The notes: generated by a model not told the origin, from the letters alone. Positions 26,250 to 35,364 are shown, numbered from the stretch's first letter. The stretch is 64,000 bases of DNA from Thalassobius sp034670005 (GCF_034670005.1 NZ_JAXMOH010000002.1:124001-188000), one strand, 5' to 3'. Numbers and translations: made by a program.

Positions 26250-27176
26250 CTATTCCTTGCGCGCCAGGGGATGATGGTCCAGCACTAAGGCTTTCAGCCG
26301 TTCATCCAGAACATGGGTGTAAATTTCGGTCGTGGCCACATCGGAATGTCCCAGTAATGTCTGAATCGCTCGCAGATCCGCGCCATGGGCCAGCAGATGG
26401 GTCGCGAAAGCATGCCGTAACGTATGTGGCGTAACCGTATCAGGGCTGACACCTGAGGCAACGGCCAGATCCTTGATGATCTGGAAAAAGCGATGCCGGG
26501 TCAAGTGCCCCGATTTACCCCGGCTGGGAAACAGAAACCGTGACTCTGGCGATCCTTTTTCGCGTGCTTGCGCTTCGGACGCGTCGCGCGAAATCAGCCA
26601 TTCCGACAGCGCTGCGCGGGCCGGCGACGACAAAGGCACCATCCGTTCTTTTCCGCCCTTGCCCAATATCAGTAGCAATCTTGGATCGCCCCGCGCCGCA
26701 GCCACGGGAAGCGAGACCAGCTCGCTGACCCGCATGCCTGTGGCATAGAGCAGCTCCATCAGGCAGGTATTGCGCAGCCGGTCCGATCCGCGCCCAACCG
26801 TGCGGGCCGCGGTGAGAAGCCGGTCAACCTCGGCTTCGCTTAATGTCTTGGGCAGTTTTTTGGCGCGTCCGGGCCCGCGAATTTGTATTGCCGGATTATC
26901 CGGGCGCAATCCCTCTTCAAAGGTAAAGCGGAATAGCTGCTTGATTGCCGACAACCGCCGGGCGCGGGTCGATCGCGCCAGCCCTTGTGCTTCGCAATCG
27001 ATCAAATAAGTTTCGATCTGATCGCGGCTGACCTGAGTGAAATCTGACTGCCGTGTGGCTAACCAGTCGGTGAAATCCTTCAGATCGCGGCCATAGGCCA
27101 GACGGGTGTTGTCGGCCGCACCCAATTCGGCGGCCTGCGCATCGAGAAAGGCGGAAATCCAATGTAAATCCGTCAT
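26250..27176 (-). CDS. xerD: Site-specific tyrosine recombinase XerD
   Basis: A 308-residue tyrosine recombinase that, with XerC, resolves chromosome dimers at dif during division. The catalytic set is complete: Arg149 (GMRVSELVSL), the lysine in GKGGKERMVPL, His251 and Arg254 (HTLRHAFATHLL), His277 (LLGHSDVATTEIYTHV) and Tyr286. The N-terminal SAM-like core-binding domain spans about residues 5-95. It starts three bases behind the secreted hypothetical gene, in an apparent three-gene unit divergent from aroK. Position and length argue for the housekeeping XerD and not a phage integrase. Confidence 0.94.
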   Translation of the reverse strand: MTDLHWISAFLDAQAAELGAADNTRLAYGRDLKDFTDWLATRQSDFTQVSRDQIETYLIDCEAQGLARSTRARRLSAIKQLFRFTFEEGLRPDNPAIQIRGPGRAKKLPKTLSEAEVDRLLTAARTVGRGSDRLRNTCLMELLYATGMRVSELVSLPVAAARGDPRLLLILGKGGKERMVPLSSPARAALSEWLISRDASEAQAREKGSPESRFLFPSRGKSGHLTRHRFFQIIKDLAVASGVSPDTVTPHTLRHAFATHLLAHGADLRAIQTLLGHSDVATTEIYTHVLDERLKALVLDHHPLARKE

Positions 27177-27179
27177 CGC

Positions 27180-28691
27180 CTATAACCTGCGATCCAGCAG
27201 CAATATTTGCAGCGCGGCCTGCCGCGCGGCGTCTTCCAAACCCACGGCGCGGAAGGTTGCCAAAGCGGTCGCCAGCTCGTTCACTTCTCCACGTACGGCG
27301 CGTTCATATAGCAGCATGGCGCGCAGAATCACTTCGCCCAGACGGCCGGCATCCATATCAATGCGGAAAAGGTCGGGCAGGGTTGTTGCCCCGAAACCCT
27401 GAAGAATGGCACGTTCAAGTTCTGTCTTCGCAACGGCCTGCTGGGGGTGCCCCTGAGCCAGAGCGGTGAGGAACGTCATTGATCTGAATTCACCACCAAA
27501 TTTTTGCGCCGCCGTTTCATATTGCGGTGATAACAGCGCCACGCGATAGGCCGCCCGTGCCGTTTCACCGCGTAATGGAAGTTCAAGCAGCTTGGCCGCG
27601 AACAGCTTGGCGAATGGAACCTCCAATCGCGCCACTTTCATCGCAATGAAAGCCTTGGGCAGGGTTCTTGCCACTGCTTCGGGGTCGCGCGCATGAAGCG
27701 CGATGTCGAAACGCTGCACGGCATCAACACGGTCCCAGATGCCACCAGATGCCGCCGGTAGCCGTTCTGTATAAATCCCCAAAAGCCGGTTTTCCGCCAA
27801 AGCACCGGTCTGAGCCAATCGTTCGGCGGCAGCGATCTGGGCTTTCCAGCCCATCGTGCCGCGCAGGTCGGATACAGAGAAAGCACGCGGCAAAGGCGTC
27901 GTCGGCATCGGTTCGCCGATCGCCTCTCGAAGGCGGAAAATCAATGGCGACGGTCGCACTGGCGGATGCGGCAGTGGTTCGCCTTCAAACGGCTCCGGGT
28001 CAAGGAAGCGATGCAGCAATGCCTCTTCCTGACCGTTCAAGAATCCAAGCGCACGCGCTGTATCCATGGTCAAAGCGGCAGTGGACCAATCGCCGTTCCG
28101 CGCGGTGCAGAACACCCGCGCGGCATAGGACGGCGCCAAATGCGGCTGCGAAACCAGCTTGGCGCAGGCCAGATCTTCGTCTCCGGTCAGCAGCGTGGCA
28201 TCGAACCAGCGCGAAAACAGCGCGGCATTGCCTGTGCCAGTGCGATCCAGCAGCGCCTGCACGGGTTCAACCGCCCCCAGTTGCAGCAAGGCATCCAAAC
28301 GGGCCTGCAGAAAAAGATTTTCCGGTCCCGTTCCCGCAGGCGCTTCGGCCTCGGCCAGAAGTAAGGTGTAAAACAAGGCCTGCATGGCTGGCAACGACGT
28401 CAGGTTTTGCGCCGCGATCAAATCGCCCAAATCCGCAGAATGGCTATGACGCCAAAGGCCAGACGGCAGCCCGGTCATCTGCGGCGGCAACAAACCAACC
28501 GCGTCGGCCTGTACTTCGCCCAGCCGGGACGTGTCGATCATCGGCGTCGCAGCCGTATCTGTAACGGGAGGTTCGTCAGGCTGTATCAGCGGCTTTGGCG
28601 CCGGATCATTCAGCCAGTCAATCGCAGAAAGTGGCGCCTGGGCCAGCGCCATAGAAGGGCAAAGCAGAAAAACAGCCAGCCTAGCCCGCAT
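27180..28691 (-). CDS. Conserved secreted protein of unknown function
   Basis: A 503-residue protein with a clear signal peptide (MRARLAVFLLCPSMALAQA). The rest is rich in Ala and Leu with many helix-pair patterns (for example AALFSRWFDATLLTGDEDLA), which suggests an alpha-solenoid or TPR-like fold. I do not recognise a named domain. It is flanked tightly: the 49-residue membrane protein overlaps its start by 11 bases and xerD begins three bases after its stop. A periplasmic scaffolding role is only a guess from the fold impression. Confidence 0.8.
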   Translation of the reverse strand: MRARLAVFLLCPSMALAQAPLSAIDWLNDPAPKPLIQPDEPPVTDTAATPMIDTSRLGEVQADAVGLLPPQMTGLPSGLWRHSHSADLGDLIAAQNLTSLPAMQALFYTLLLAEAEAPAGTGPENLFLQARLDALLQLGAVEPVQALLDRTGTGNAALFSRWFDATLLTGDEDLACAKLVSQPHLAPSYAARVFCTARNGDWSTAALTMDTARALGFLNGQEEALLHRFLDPEPFEGEPLPHPPVRPSPLIFRLREAIGEPMPTTPLPRAFSVSDLRGTMGWKAQIAAAERLAQTGALAENRLLGIYTERLPAASGGIWDRVDAVQRFDIALHARDPEAVARTLPKAFIAMKVARLEVPFAKLFAAKLLELPLRGETARAAYRVALLSPQYETAAQKFGGEFRSMTFLTALAQGHPQQAVAKTELERAILQGFGATTLPDLFRIDMDAGRLGEVILRAMLLYERAVRGEVNELATALATFRAVGLEDAARQAALQILLLDRRL

Positions 28692-28830
28692 CCAGCACCA
28701 CCTTTAGATGGATTTCTTGCTGTGGGGCCGAAAAATCAACGCCAAGCCAGGGCCCGATATAGGCATAGGCTGCCAGCGCAACGAATCCGATTATCACCAA
28801 AATTAAAAGCCATTTTAAGATGCGCCCCAT
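28681..28830 (-). CDS. 49-residue single-span membrane protein
   Basis: A short gene read directly from the sequence. It begins MGRILKWLLILVIIGFVALA and ends HLKVVLDAG. One hydrophobic helix (about residues 6-27) precedes a short periplasmic tail with several acidic residues. The stop codon lies inside the start region of the next gene (11-base overlap), so the two are probably translationally coupled. Start ATG, consistent codon use and conserved-looking residues support a real protein. Function unknown. Confidence 0.72.
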   Translation of the reverse strand: MGRILKWLLILVIIGFVALAAYAYIGPWLGVDFSAPQQEIHLKVVLDAG

Positions 28831-28948
28831 GTCCTGCTGCCCGTTTGTTAATGATTTTCCCTAACTTATAACTGGCCTTTTCAACAAGATCACGTCATTC
28901 AGTCGTGAAATTGAAAAATTGGCAATCTATGGCCGAGATCGAAGAACT

Positions 28949-29494
28949 ATGGGCTGGGAATTGAAAAAAACCGTTGTGCTGGTGGGCATGATGGGAGCCG
29001 GAAAAACCGCTGTCGGTAAAGCTTTGGCAGCCAAACTTGGCGTGCCATTCATTGATTCGGACGCCGAAATAGAAGCGGCGGCCAATATGACCATCGCCGA
29101 AATCTTTGAACGTGATGGCGAACGCTTTTTTCGAAAAAAAGAAAGTCAGATCATCGAACGGTTGCTGACGAATGAGTGCTGCATCCTGTCGACCGGCGGC
29201 GGTGCCTTCTTGGCAGACAACAATCGCGATCTGATTTCCCAACGGGGCGTGGCGGTCTGGCTTGATGCCGGTCTGAATCTGCTATGGCAGCGGGTCAGGC
29301 ATAAAAACACGCGCCCCTTGCTGCGCACCCCCGATCCATTTGCGACCCTGTCGGAACTCTATGAAAAGCGCACGCCGATTTATGCGCAGGCCGATTTGAA
29401 GGTCGCGGTTGGCCCGGAATACACCATAGAAGAAACGTGCGACCTTGTGGTTGCTGCGCTCGAAACACGGCCCGACGTAGTGGAGAAAACTTGA
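28949..29494 (+). CDS. aroK: Shikimate kinase
   Basis: A 181-residue P-loop kinase that phosphorylates shikimate at O3. The Walker A motif GMMGAGKT is at residues 13-20, DSDAEIE holds the shikimate-binding and magnesium aspartates, and STGGGAF follows. The ATG at 28949 was chosen over a TTG ten codons upstream because a GAAGAA site precedes it and homologous proteins start close to the P loop. Its stop overlaps the aroB start by one base (TGATG), so both shikimate enzymes are made from one message. It is divergent from the small-membrane-protein/xerD unit. Confidence 0.94.
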   Translation: MGWELKKTVVLVGMMGAGKTAVGKALAAKLGVPFIDSDAEIEAAANMTIAEIFERDGERFFRKKESQIIERLLTNECCILSTGGGAFLADNNRDLISQRGVAVWLDAGLNLLWQRVRHKNTRPLLRTPDPFATLSELYEKRTPIYAQADLKVAVGPEYTIEETCDLVVAALETRPDVVEKT

Positions 29495-30606
29495 TGCAGG
29501 AAACTGTCCATGTCGGTTTAGGCGACCGCGCCTATGACATCCATATCGGCCCGGGGCTTCTGGCTCGATCCGGTGACCTGATTGCACCGCTGCTGAAACG
29601 CAAAAGGGTGGCTGTGGTAAGCGATGAAAACGTTGCGGCGCTGCATTTGGATGCCCTGAAAAGCGGCTTGCAAAACGCTGATATTGAAATGGTTTCGATG
29701 GTTTTACCTGCCGGTGAGGCAACCAAAAGCTGGCCTCATTTCACGACCACAGTGGAATGGCTTCTGGAACAGAAGGTCGAACGCAACGATGTGGTTTTGG
29801 CTTTCGGTGGCGGGGTGATCGGCGATCTGGTTGGTTTTGCGGCGGCGGTGCTGCGCCGGGGTGTACGCTTCGTGCAGGTTCCGACCTCGCTTCTGGCGCA
29901 GGTGGACAGTTCGGTGGGTGGCAAGACCGGGATCAATTCACCGTATGGCAAGAACCTGATCGGCGCGTTTCATCAACCCTCGTTGGTGCTGGCCGATACC
30001 GAGGTTCTGGGCACCCTGACAGAGCGTGATTTTCTGGCCGGTTACGGCGAAGTTGTGAAATACGGGTTGCTGGGAGATTTCAAATTCTTCCAATGGCTTG
30101 AGGAGAATGCTTCACGCGCTGCTGCAGGCGATATGGAGGCCCGTATCTACGCGGTGAAACGATCGGTCGAAATGAAGGCCGAAATTGTCGAACGGGACGA
30201 AACCGAACAGGGTGACCGCGCGCTTTTGAACCTTGGCCACACCTTCTGCCATGCGCTGGAGGCCGCCACCAGCTATTCCGACCGGTTGCTGCATGGCGAA
30301 GGGGTCGCCATCGGTTGCGCGCTGGCCTTCGAGGTGAGCGCCCGCATGGGGCTGAGCCCTCAGGAGGACCCCAGCCGCATCCGCGCCCATCTGCGCGAGA
30401 TGGGCACCAAGGTGGACCTGTCGGACATTCCCGGCGACCTGCCGGATGCCGACGGTCTGCTGGAGCTGATGGCGCAGGACAAGAAGGTCGTCGCGGGCAA
30501 GTTGAACTTCATCCTGGCGCGCGGCATCGGACAGGCCTTCGTCACCTCGGAGGTCGACCGCGATCTGGTGCGTAGGGTTCTGCAAGAGGCTCTGGCGGCG
30601 CGCTGA
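29494..30606 (+). CDS. aroB: 3-dehydroquinate synthase
   Basis: A 370-residue NAD- and metal-dependent enzyme that forms the carbocycle of the shikimate pathway from DAHP. Landmarks are the NAD-binding FGGGVIGDLVGFAAAV, the substrate region VPTSLLAQVDSSVGGKTG, and the metal ligands in GYGEVVKYG, LNLGHTFCHALE and LLHGEGVAIG. The start overlaps the aroK stop by one base. aroK-aroB pairing is standard in proteobacteria. Confidence 0.97.
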   Translation: MQETVHVGLGDRAYDIHIGPGLLARSGDLIAPLLKRKRVAVVSDENVAALHLDALKSGLQNADIEMVSMVLPAGEATKSWPHFTTTVEWLLEQKVERNDVVLAFGGGVIGDLVGFAAAVLRRGVRFVQVPTSLLAQVDSSVGGKTGINSPYGKNLIGAFHQPSLVLADTEVLGTLTERDFLAGYGEVVKYGLLGDFKFFQWLEENASRAAAGDMEARIYAVKRSVEMKAEIVERDETEQGDRALLNLGHTFCHALEAATSYSDRLLHGEGVAIGCALAFEVSARMGLSPQEDPSRIRAHLREMGTKVDLSDIPGDLPDADGLLELMAQDKKVVAGKLNFILARGIGQAFVTSEVDRDLVRRVLQEALAAR

Positions 30607-30667
30607 TCCCCCTTTGCAAAAAGGCGAAAATCGTGCAAAAGGCCCGGTCTGTGAAAGGATGGGTCCG

Positions 30668-32314
30668 ATGAAACGTTCCGAATTGCTGATGCCGGCGGGC
30701 AATCTGCGCAAGCTGAAGATGGCGGTGCTTTACGGCGCCGATGCCGTTTACCTCGGCACGCCGGACATGAGCCTGCGGACGAAATCGGAATTCTCGCTCG
30801 ATGAAGTGATCGAGGGGGTGCAGTTCTGCCATGACCATGGCAAGCGCGCCTATCTGACACTGAACCTGTTTTCGCACAACAAGGACATCCCGAAACTCAA
30901 CGAATATATTGAAACTATTCGGAAAGTTTCCCCTGACGGGTTGATCATCGCCGATCCGGGCGTGTTCCAATACGTGCGCGAACGGGCGCCGGAAATCCCG
31001 CTGCATATCTCGACCCAGGCCAATGTCTGTTCCTGGCTCAGCGTGAAGTTTTGGCAGGATCAAGGCGCGTCGCTGGTGGTGCTGGCGCGCGAAGTGTCAT
31101 ATCCGGAACTGGCCGAGATCCGCCAAAAATGCCCCGATGTGCAGCTTGAGGCCTTCATCCACGGCGCCATGTGCATGACCTATTCGGGCCGCTGCCTGCT
31201 GTCGAATTTCATGGCCGAACGGGGCGCCAACCAGGGCAATTGCGCCAATTCCTGCCGCTGGAATTACGGCGTGCGGATGCGACTGAAGGACGGTACGGTC
31301 GAGGACCTGAATATCACCCCGGAAAATTCTGATATGTTTGAGTTTTTGCTCGAAGAAGGCTGCCGTCCGGGCGAGTTGATGCCGATCGAGGAGGACGGGC
31401 GCGGGTCCTATATCATGAATTCGCGCGACCTGTGCCTGCTGCCCAAGCTGGACGATTACCTGAAGATCGGCGTCGATAGTCTTAAGGTCGAAGGGCGCGG
31501 CAAGTCGGAATATTACTGCGCCATCGTCGCGCGGGCCTACCGGATGGCGATTGATGCGTATTACGAGGACCCGGAAAACTGGGACCCGCGCCCCTATATG
31601 GAAGAATTAGAAACGGTCTCTAACCGTGGATATACATTGGCTTTTCATGAAGGTCGCCTGACTCATCACGCGCATGGCTATGAGCACACCGCGTCGATTG
31701 CCCAGTGGGAATATGCGGGCGTCGTGGCTGAGGTGACCGAGGATGCGTTCCTGGTCGAGGTGAAGAACAAGCTGGAAGCGGGCGAGGTTCTGGATTTCGT
31801 GTCGCCGGTGGCGAAGGATACCGTATTGCTGCGTCTGTACGATTTCGAAGTGGCGGCGACGGGCGAACGCAAAGACGTCATTCACGGATCGACCAAGACT
31901 ATCATCCGGGTACCCTTCGCGCTGTTCGACCATGAAGATACTGAATGGCTGAAGGCGCATTTCCCCGTCTTTACCGTGCTGCGCAAGGAAAAGGCGCTGA
32001 CCCCGGATCAATGGGCGCGGATCAAACTCGACAAGACCGTGCAGGGGATCGAGACGAGCGGCAAGGATCGCCCGGCCGCCTATGCCCGCCAGCGCGACGC
32101 CTTGGTTGACGCCATCGGCGAGGGCGCGAAAGAGCGGCGGCACAAGACAAACCGGGTGGGCACCGAAGGCTGCTGCGGGCGCGGCTGCAACGGCTGCATG
32201 ATGTTCTGGCAGGACCCGATCTATGAAAAGGCGCGCGAGGAATTACTGACCCGCAAGCAGGGCGAACAGCTGAGCCGGGAAGAGGCCAAGGCGCTGAAAT
32301 TGCCTGCGGAGTAG
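30668..32314 (+). CDS. Peptidase U32 family protein (RNA-hydroxylation type)
   Basis: A 548-residue U32 protein. The N terminus MKRSELLMPAGNLRKLKMAV and the strand VYLGTPDMSLR are typical. The conserved cysteines occur in MCMTYSGRCLL (about 168-176) and GNCANSCRW. Well-studied relatives (TrhP, RlhA) hydroxylate tRNA or 23S rRNA and need iron-sulfur and prephenate-related chemistry; none is a proven protease. A long C-terminal extension (about 450-548) contains a further cysteine cluster, GCCGRGCNGC, not found in the shorter TrhP. The choice between tRNA and rRNA target cannot be made from sequence. It lies 61 bases downstream of aroB. Confidence 0.85.
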   Translation: MKRSELLMPAGNLRKLKMAVLYGADAVYLGTPDMSLRTKSEFSLDEVIEGVQFCHDHGKRAYLTLNLFSHNKDIPKLNEYIETIRKVSPDGLIIADPGVFQYVRERAPEIPLHISTQANVCSWLSVKFWQDQGASLVVLAREVSYPELAEIRQKCPDVQLEAFIHGAMCMTYSGRCLLSNFMAERGANQGNCANSCRWNYGVRMRLKDGTVEDLNITPENSDMFEFLLEEGCRPGELMPIEEDGRGSYIMNSRDLCLLPKLDDYLKIGVDSLKVEGRGKSEYYCAIVARAYRMAIDAYYEDPENWDPRPYMEELETVSNRGYTLAFHEGRLTHHAHGYEHTASIAQWEYAGVVAEVTEDAFLVEVKNKLEAGEVLDFVSPVAKDTVLLRLYDFEVAATGERKDVIHGSTKTIIRVPFALFDHEDTEWLKAHFPVFTVLRKEKALTPDQWARIKLDKTVQGIETSGKDRPAAYARQRDALVDAIGEGAKERRHKTNRVGTEGCCGRGCNGCMMFWQDPIYEKAREELLTRKQGEQLSREEAKALKLPAE

Positions 32315-32322
32315 GGCGTGGT

Positions 32323-32340
32323 GGGGTGAAACTCCACCCC
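32323..32340 (+). terminator. Weak hairpin downstream of the U32 gene
   Basis: GGGGTG (32323-32328), loop AAACTC, CACCCC (32335-32340) form a six-pair GC stem just after the stop. The following bases are TACATCTTTC, so no real T run; it may terminate or merely stabilise the mRNA. Confidence 0.35.
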
Positions 32341-32425
32341 TACATCTTTCGATGAACGTAAAATCGCCCGACCAAATGACCAGGCGTTTCTAATTCCGTC
32401 GCGTGGGGTATCAGCTCACTGCGGC

Positions 32426-32809
32426 TTATTCACCATAACGGCAAAGCAGCGTCAGCTCCATCGGCTTGTCTTTGGAAAGTTTGAAAACTTCCACTCCGCA
32501 GTTTTTCAAGTTCGCAATTTTCTTCGCGATCTTTTTCGCTGCCGCGTTTGAGGAGCAAGGTTTCCCTTGCCCGTCGAACACCAACCCGGTTGTCATGCGA
32601 TGATCATTATCGGTGAAATGGGGTTTTGGGAAAAAAGCGATGTGATCATCCCATATGCGCCGGCTGTACACCCTAAAAGGCATGTCTTTTTCCAAAGCGC
32701 AGACTAATTCGTATTTGGTCGGATCTTGGAAATAACTCTTCGGCGGTCAGGCATTCGCCCCCGAGGCAACCACGGAGGCGAAGATGACTATTGCAGCGCG
32801 CCGCAGCAT
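32426..32809 (-). pseudogene. Secreted-protein gene interrupted by an in-frame TGA right after the signal peptide
   Basis: The frame starts with ATG at 32809, one base after the tyrS stop, behind a strong GGAGTGAA site. It encodes a 20-residue signal peptide, MLRRAAIVIFASVVASGANA. The next codon is TGA (32747-32749). The same frame then stays open for 106 residues, starting PPKSYFQDPTKYELVCALEK and ending LTLLCRYGE, with four cysteines and the look of a small exported disulfide protein. A TTG at 32695 could start the second part, but without the signal peptide. The simplest reading is a nonsense mutation in a once intact 127-codon gene; recoding is unproven. The protein family is not recognised. 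Confidence 0.7.
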
Positions 32810-32810
32810 T

Positions 32811-34064
32811 TCACTCCGCCAGCTTGACCAGCGCATGCCGCTTCTTGCCCGCCGAAAGCTTGATCGGTTCGGCCAGCGCCGCCGCGTCAATCATCAACCC
32901 GGCATCGCTCAGAGGAGCGTCGTTGATCCGCGCGCCGTTTTCACCGATCAGCCGCTTGGCGTCCTTACCCGATTTCGACAGGCCCGATTTGACAAACAGC
33001 TGCACGATGGACACGCCTTCGCCCAGATCTGCAGCAGAGAGCTCCACCGTCGGAAGGTCATCACCGACACCACCTTTTTCAAACACTTCGCGCGCGGTGG
33101 CTTCGGCGGCTTGTGCCGCCTCGGCACCGTGGCACAAAGTGGTGACTTCATTGGCAAGAATGATCTTGGCCGCATTGATCTCGGACCCTTCCAATGCACC
33201 CAGCCTGTCGCATTCCTCGACCGGCAATTCAGTATAGAGTTTCAGGAAACGACCGGTATCGGCATCGGTGGTGTTACGCCAGAACTGCCAGAATTCATAA
33301 GGGCTGCGCATGTCGGCATTGAGCCATACCGCGCCATCGGCCGATTTCCCCATCTTCTTGCCGTCCGACGTGGTCAGAAGTGGTGAGGTCAGGCCATAAA
33401 TTTCGTGATCCAGAACCCGACGGGTCAGGTCGATCCCGTTAACGATATTGCCCCACTGGTCCGACCCGCCCATCTGTAGCAGGCAGCCGTACCGCCGGTT
33501 CAGTTCCAGAAAGTCATAAGCCTGCAGGATCATGTAGTTGAATTCGAGGAACGACAGCGATTGTTCCCGGTCGAGCCGCGATTTCACAGATTCAAACGCC
33601 AGCATCCGGTTCACCGAAAAATGCCGTCCGATATCGCGCAGGAAATCGAGGTAATTCAGCTCGTCCAGCCACTCGGCATTATTGATCATCATCGCACCAG
33701 TCGGTACGTCCGAATAATCCAGGTATTTGGCAAAGACCTGCTTGATCCCGGCAATATTGTCGTCAATCTGGTCTGGTGTCAGCAAGGGCCGTTCATCGGC
33801 GCGGAAGGATGGATCACCCACCTTGGTAGTGCCACCGCCCATCAGAGTGATCGGCTTGTGCCCGGTCTTTTGCAGCCAGCGCAGCATCATGATCTGGATC
33901 AGCGATCCGACATGCAGCGATTTGGCCGTGGCGTCAAACCCAATATAAGCAGGGACCATCCCGTCGCTCAATGCCTCGTCGAGGCCCTGATAATCGGTGC
34001 AATCGGCGACAAAGCCGCGCTCCATCATGACATGCATGAAGTCCGATTTTGGATGGTAGGTCAT
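32811..34064 (-). CDS. tyrS: Tyrosyl-tRNA synthetase
   Basis: A 417-residue class I aminoacyl-tRNA synthetase. The HIGH-type motif is HVGSL (51-55) and the KMSKS-type motif is KMGKS (237-241). The tyrosine-binding region includes YMILQAYDF and GGSDQWGNIVNG. The C-terminal 70 residues form an S4-like RNA-binding domain (LFVKSGLSKSGKDAKRLI). It is divergent from anmK over a short gap of 95 bases. One base after its stop begins the interrupted secreted-protein gene. Confidence 0.97.
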   Translation of the reverse strand: MTYHPKSDFMHVMMERGFVADCTDYQGLDEALSDGMVPAYIGFDATAKSLHVGSLIQIMMLRWLQKTGHKPITLMGGGTTKVGDPSFRADERPLLTPDQIDDNIAGIKQVFAKYLDYSDVPTGAMMINNAEWLDELNYLDFLRDIGRHFSVNRMLAFESVKSRLDREQSLSFLEFNYMILQAYDFLELNRRYGCLLQMGGSDQWGNIVNGIDLTRRVLDHEIYGLTSPLLTTSDGKKMGKSADGAVWLNADMRSPYEFWQFWRNTTDADTGRFLKLYTELPVEECDRLGALEGSEINAAKIILANEVTTLCHGAEAAQAAEATAREVFEKGGVGDDLPTVELSAADLGEGVSIVQLFVKSGLSKSGKDAKRLIGENGARINDAPLSDAGLMIDAAALAEPIKLSAGKKRHALVKLAE

Positions 34065-34159
34065 CTCTTTTGTCCCTTACAGCGTTGCGCGGCACTGTAT
34101 AGTGTGCATTGCAAAAAGGGGAAACCGCTTTTCGCGGTCGAAATCGCCGGATAACGAAG

Positions 34160-35260
34160 ATGACGAGTATCAAAGACGATCAACCGCTATGGGCCCTGGG
34201 CACGATGTCGGGCACGTCGCTGGATGGGGTGGATGCCGCGATGGTGCTGACCGACGGGCAGCGGATCGTGGAATTTGGCGACAGCGCTTATCGCGCCTAT
34301 TCCGACAGCGAACAGGCGCTGCTGCGAGAGGCCTTGGGAAAATGGCCCGAAGACGACGTGGCAGCGGTCGCACGTCTGGTCGAAGACGCGCATATTGATG
34401 TGCTGCAAAAATTCAACCGGGCGCAAATCGTCGGTTTTCACGGCCAGACCCTGGCGCATGATCCCAGGGGCAGGGGCACCCATCAGGCCGGCAACGGCGC
34501 ACGGCTGGCTGAAACGCTCAACCTGCCGGTGGCGTGGGATTTCCGCAGTGCCGATGTGCGGCTGGGCGGGGAAGGCGCACCATTGGCACCGTTTTTTCAT
34601 TTTGCCTGTGCAAAATGGATCGGGGCAACCGACCCGCTTTGCTTTCTCAATCTGGGGGGCGTTGGCAATCTGACCTGGGTTGATCCGCGCAAGACCCGAG
34701 CAGAGGACGAAGGGGCGTTGCTGGCTTTCGATACCGGCCCCGCCAATGCGCCGCTTAACGATCTGATGATGGCGCGACGTGCGCTGCCCTACGATCAGAA
34801 CGGCGCGCTGGCGGCAACGGGTGACGTAGTCGCGGGTGCGTTGGAGCTGTTCCTGGACGATCCCTATTTCCTGAAGATTCCACCCAAATCACTGGATCGC
34901 GATGCGTTTTCCGACATGCTTGAGCTGGTGCGGGAACTTGGCGACGCCGATGCGGCGGCCACCATGACTGGCATGGCAGCGGCGGCGGTGATGCAGGCAA
35001 TGGAGCATTGCCCCGAACCGCCCGCCAAAATCCTTGTTACCGGCGGTGGTCGCCATAATCCGGTGATGATGGGCATGTTGCGCGCCGGGCTCGACTGCGT
35101 TGTGGAACCGGTGGAATGCGTCGGTCTCGATGGTGATATGCTCGAAGCTCAGGCCTTCGCCTATCTCGCCGTCCGGGTGGCTCGTGGTCTGCCCACCTCC
35201 GGACCCGGCACCACCGGTGTACGCGCCCTGATCGGCGGCGGCACGCTCAGCCGCCCCTGA
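34160..35260 (+). CDS. anmK: Anhydro-N-acetylmuramic acid kinase
   Basis: A 366-residue ASKHA-fold kinase that converts 1,6-anhydroMurNAc, released by lytic transglycosylases, into MurNAc-6-phosphate for cell-wall recycling. The N-terminal phosphate-binding loop is LGTMSGTSLDGVDAA; later landmarks are IVGFHGQTLAHDP, CFLNLGGVGNLTW, AFDTGPANAPLNDL and KILVTGGGRHNPVMM. The start at 34160 gives the standard family N terminus; the frame stays open upstream. Divergent from tyrS. Confidence 0.96.
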   Translation: MTSIKDDQPLWALGTMSGTSLDGVDAAMVLTDGQRIVEFGDSAYRAYSDSEQALLREALGKWPEDDVAAVARLVEDAHIDVLQKFNRAQIVGFHGQTLAHDPRGRGTHQAGNGARLAETLNLPVAWDFRSADVRLGGEGAPLAPFFHFACAKWIGATDPLCFLNLGGVGNLTWVDPRKTRAEDEGALLAFDTGPANAPLNDLMMARRALPYDQNGALAATGDVVAGALELFLDDPYFLKIPPKSLDRDAFSDMLELVRELGDADAAATMTGMAAAAVMQAMEHCPEPPAKILVTGGGRHNPVMMGMLRAGLDCVVEPVECVGLDGDMLEAQAFAYLAVRVARGLPTSGPGTTGVRALIGGGTLSRP

Positions 35261-35300
35261 TCTTCTTCTTTTTGAAAATATCCCGGGGGTGAATACATTC

Positions 35301-35343
35301 AAAATCCACCGGATTTTCGTGGAGAGGGGGAAGCGCCCCCTTT
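35301..35343. terminator. Bidirectional hairpin region between anmK and the radical SAM gene
   Basis: AAAATCC (35301-35307) pairs with GGATTTT (35311-35317), and AGGGGG (35325-35330) pairs with CCCCCT (35336-35341) before TT. Both lie between two convergent genes. The first palindrome is flanked by A and T on each side and could act for both directions. Confidence 0.55.
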
Positions 35344-35364
35344 ACCTGCTCCCCGCAGGGGAAA

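Noticed and set aside
26250..27176. Phage-type integrase
   Set aside because: Length, complete catalytic set and location in a housekeeping operon fit chromosomal XerD; no attachment site or phage gene is near.
32747..32749. Selenocysteine insertion at the TGA behind tyrS
   Set aside because: No convincing SECIS-type hairpin was seen just after the codon, and a selenocysteine at the first mature position has no precedent that I know. A nonsense change is simpler.
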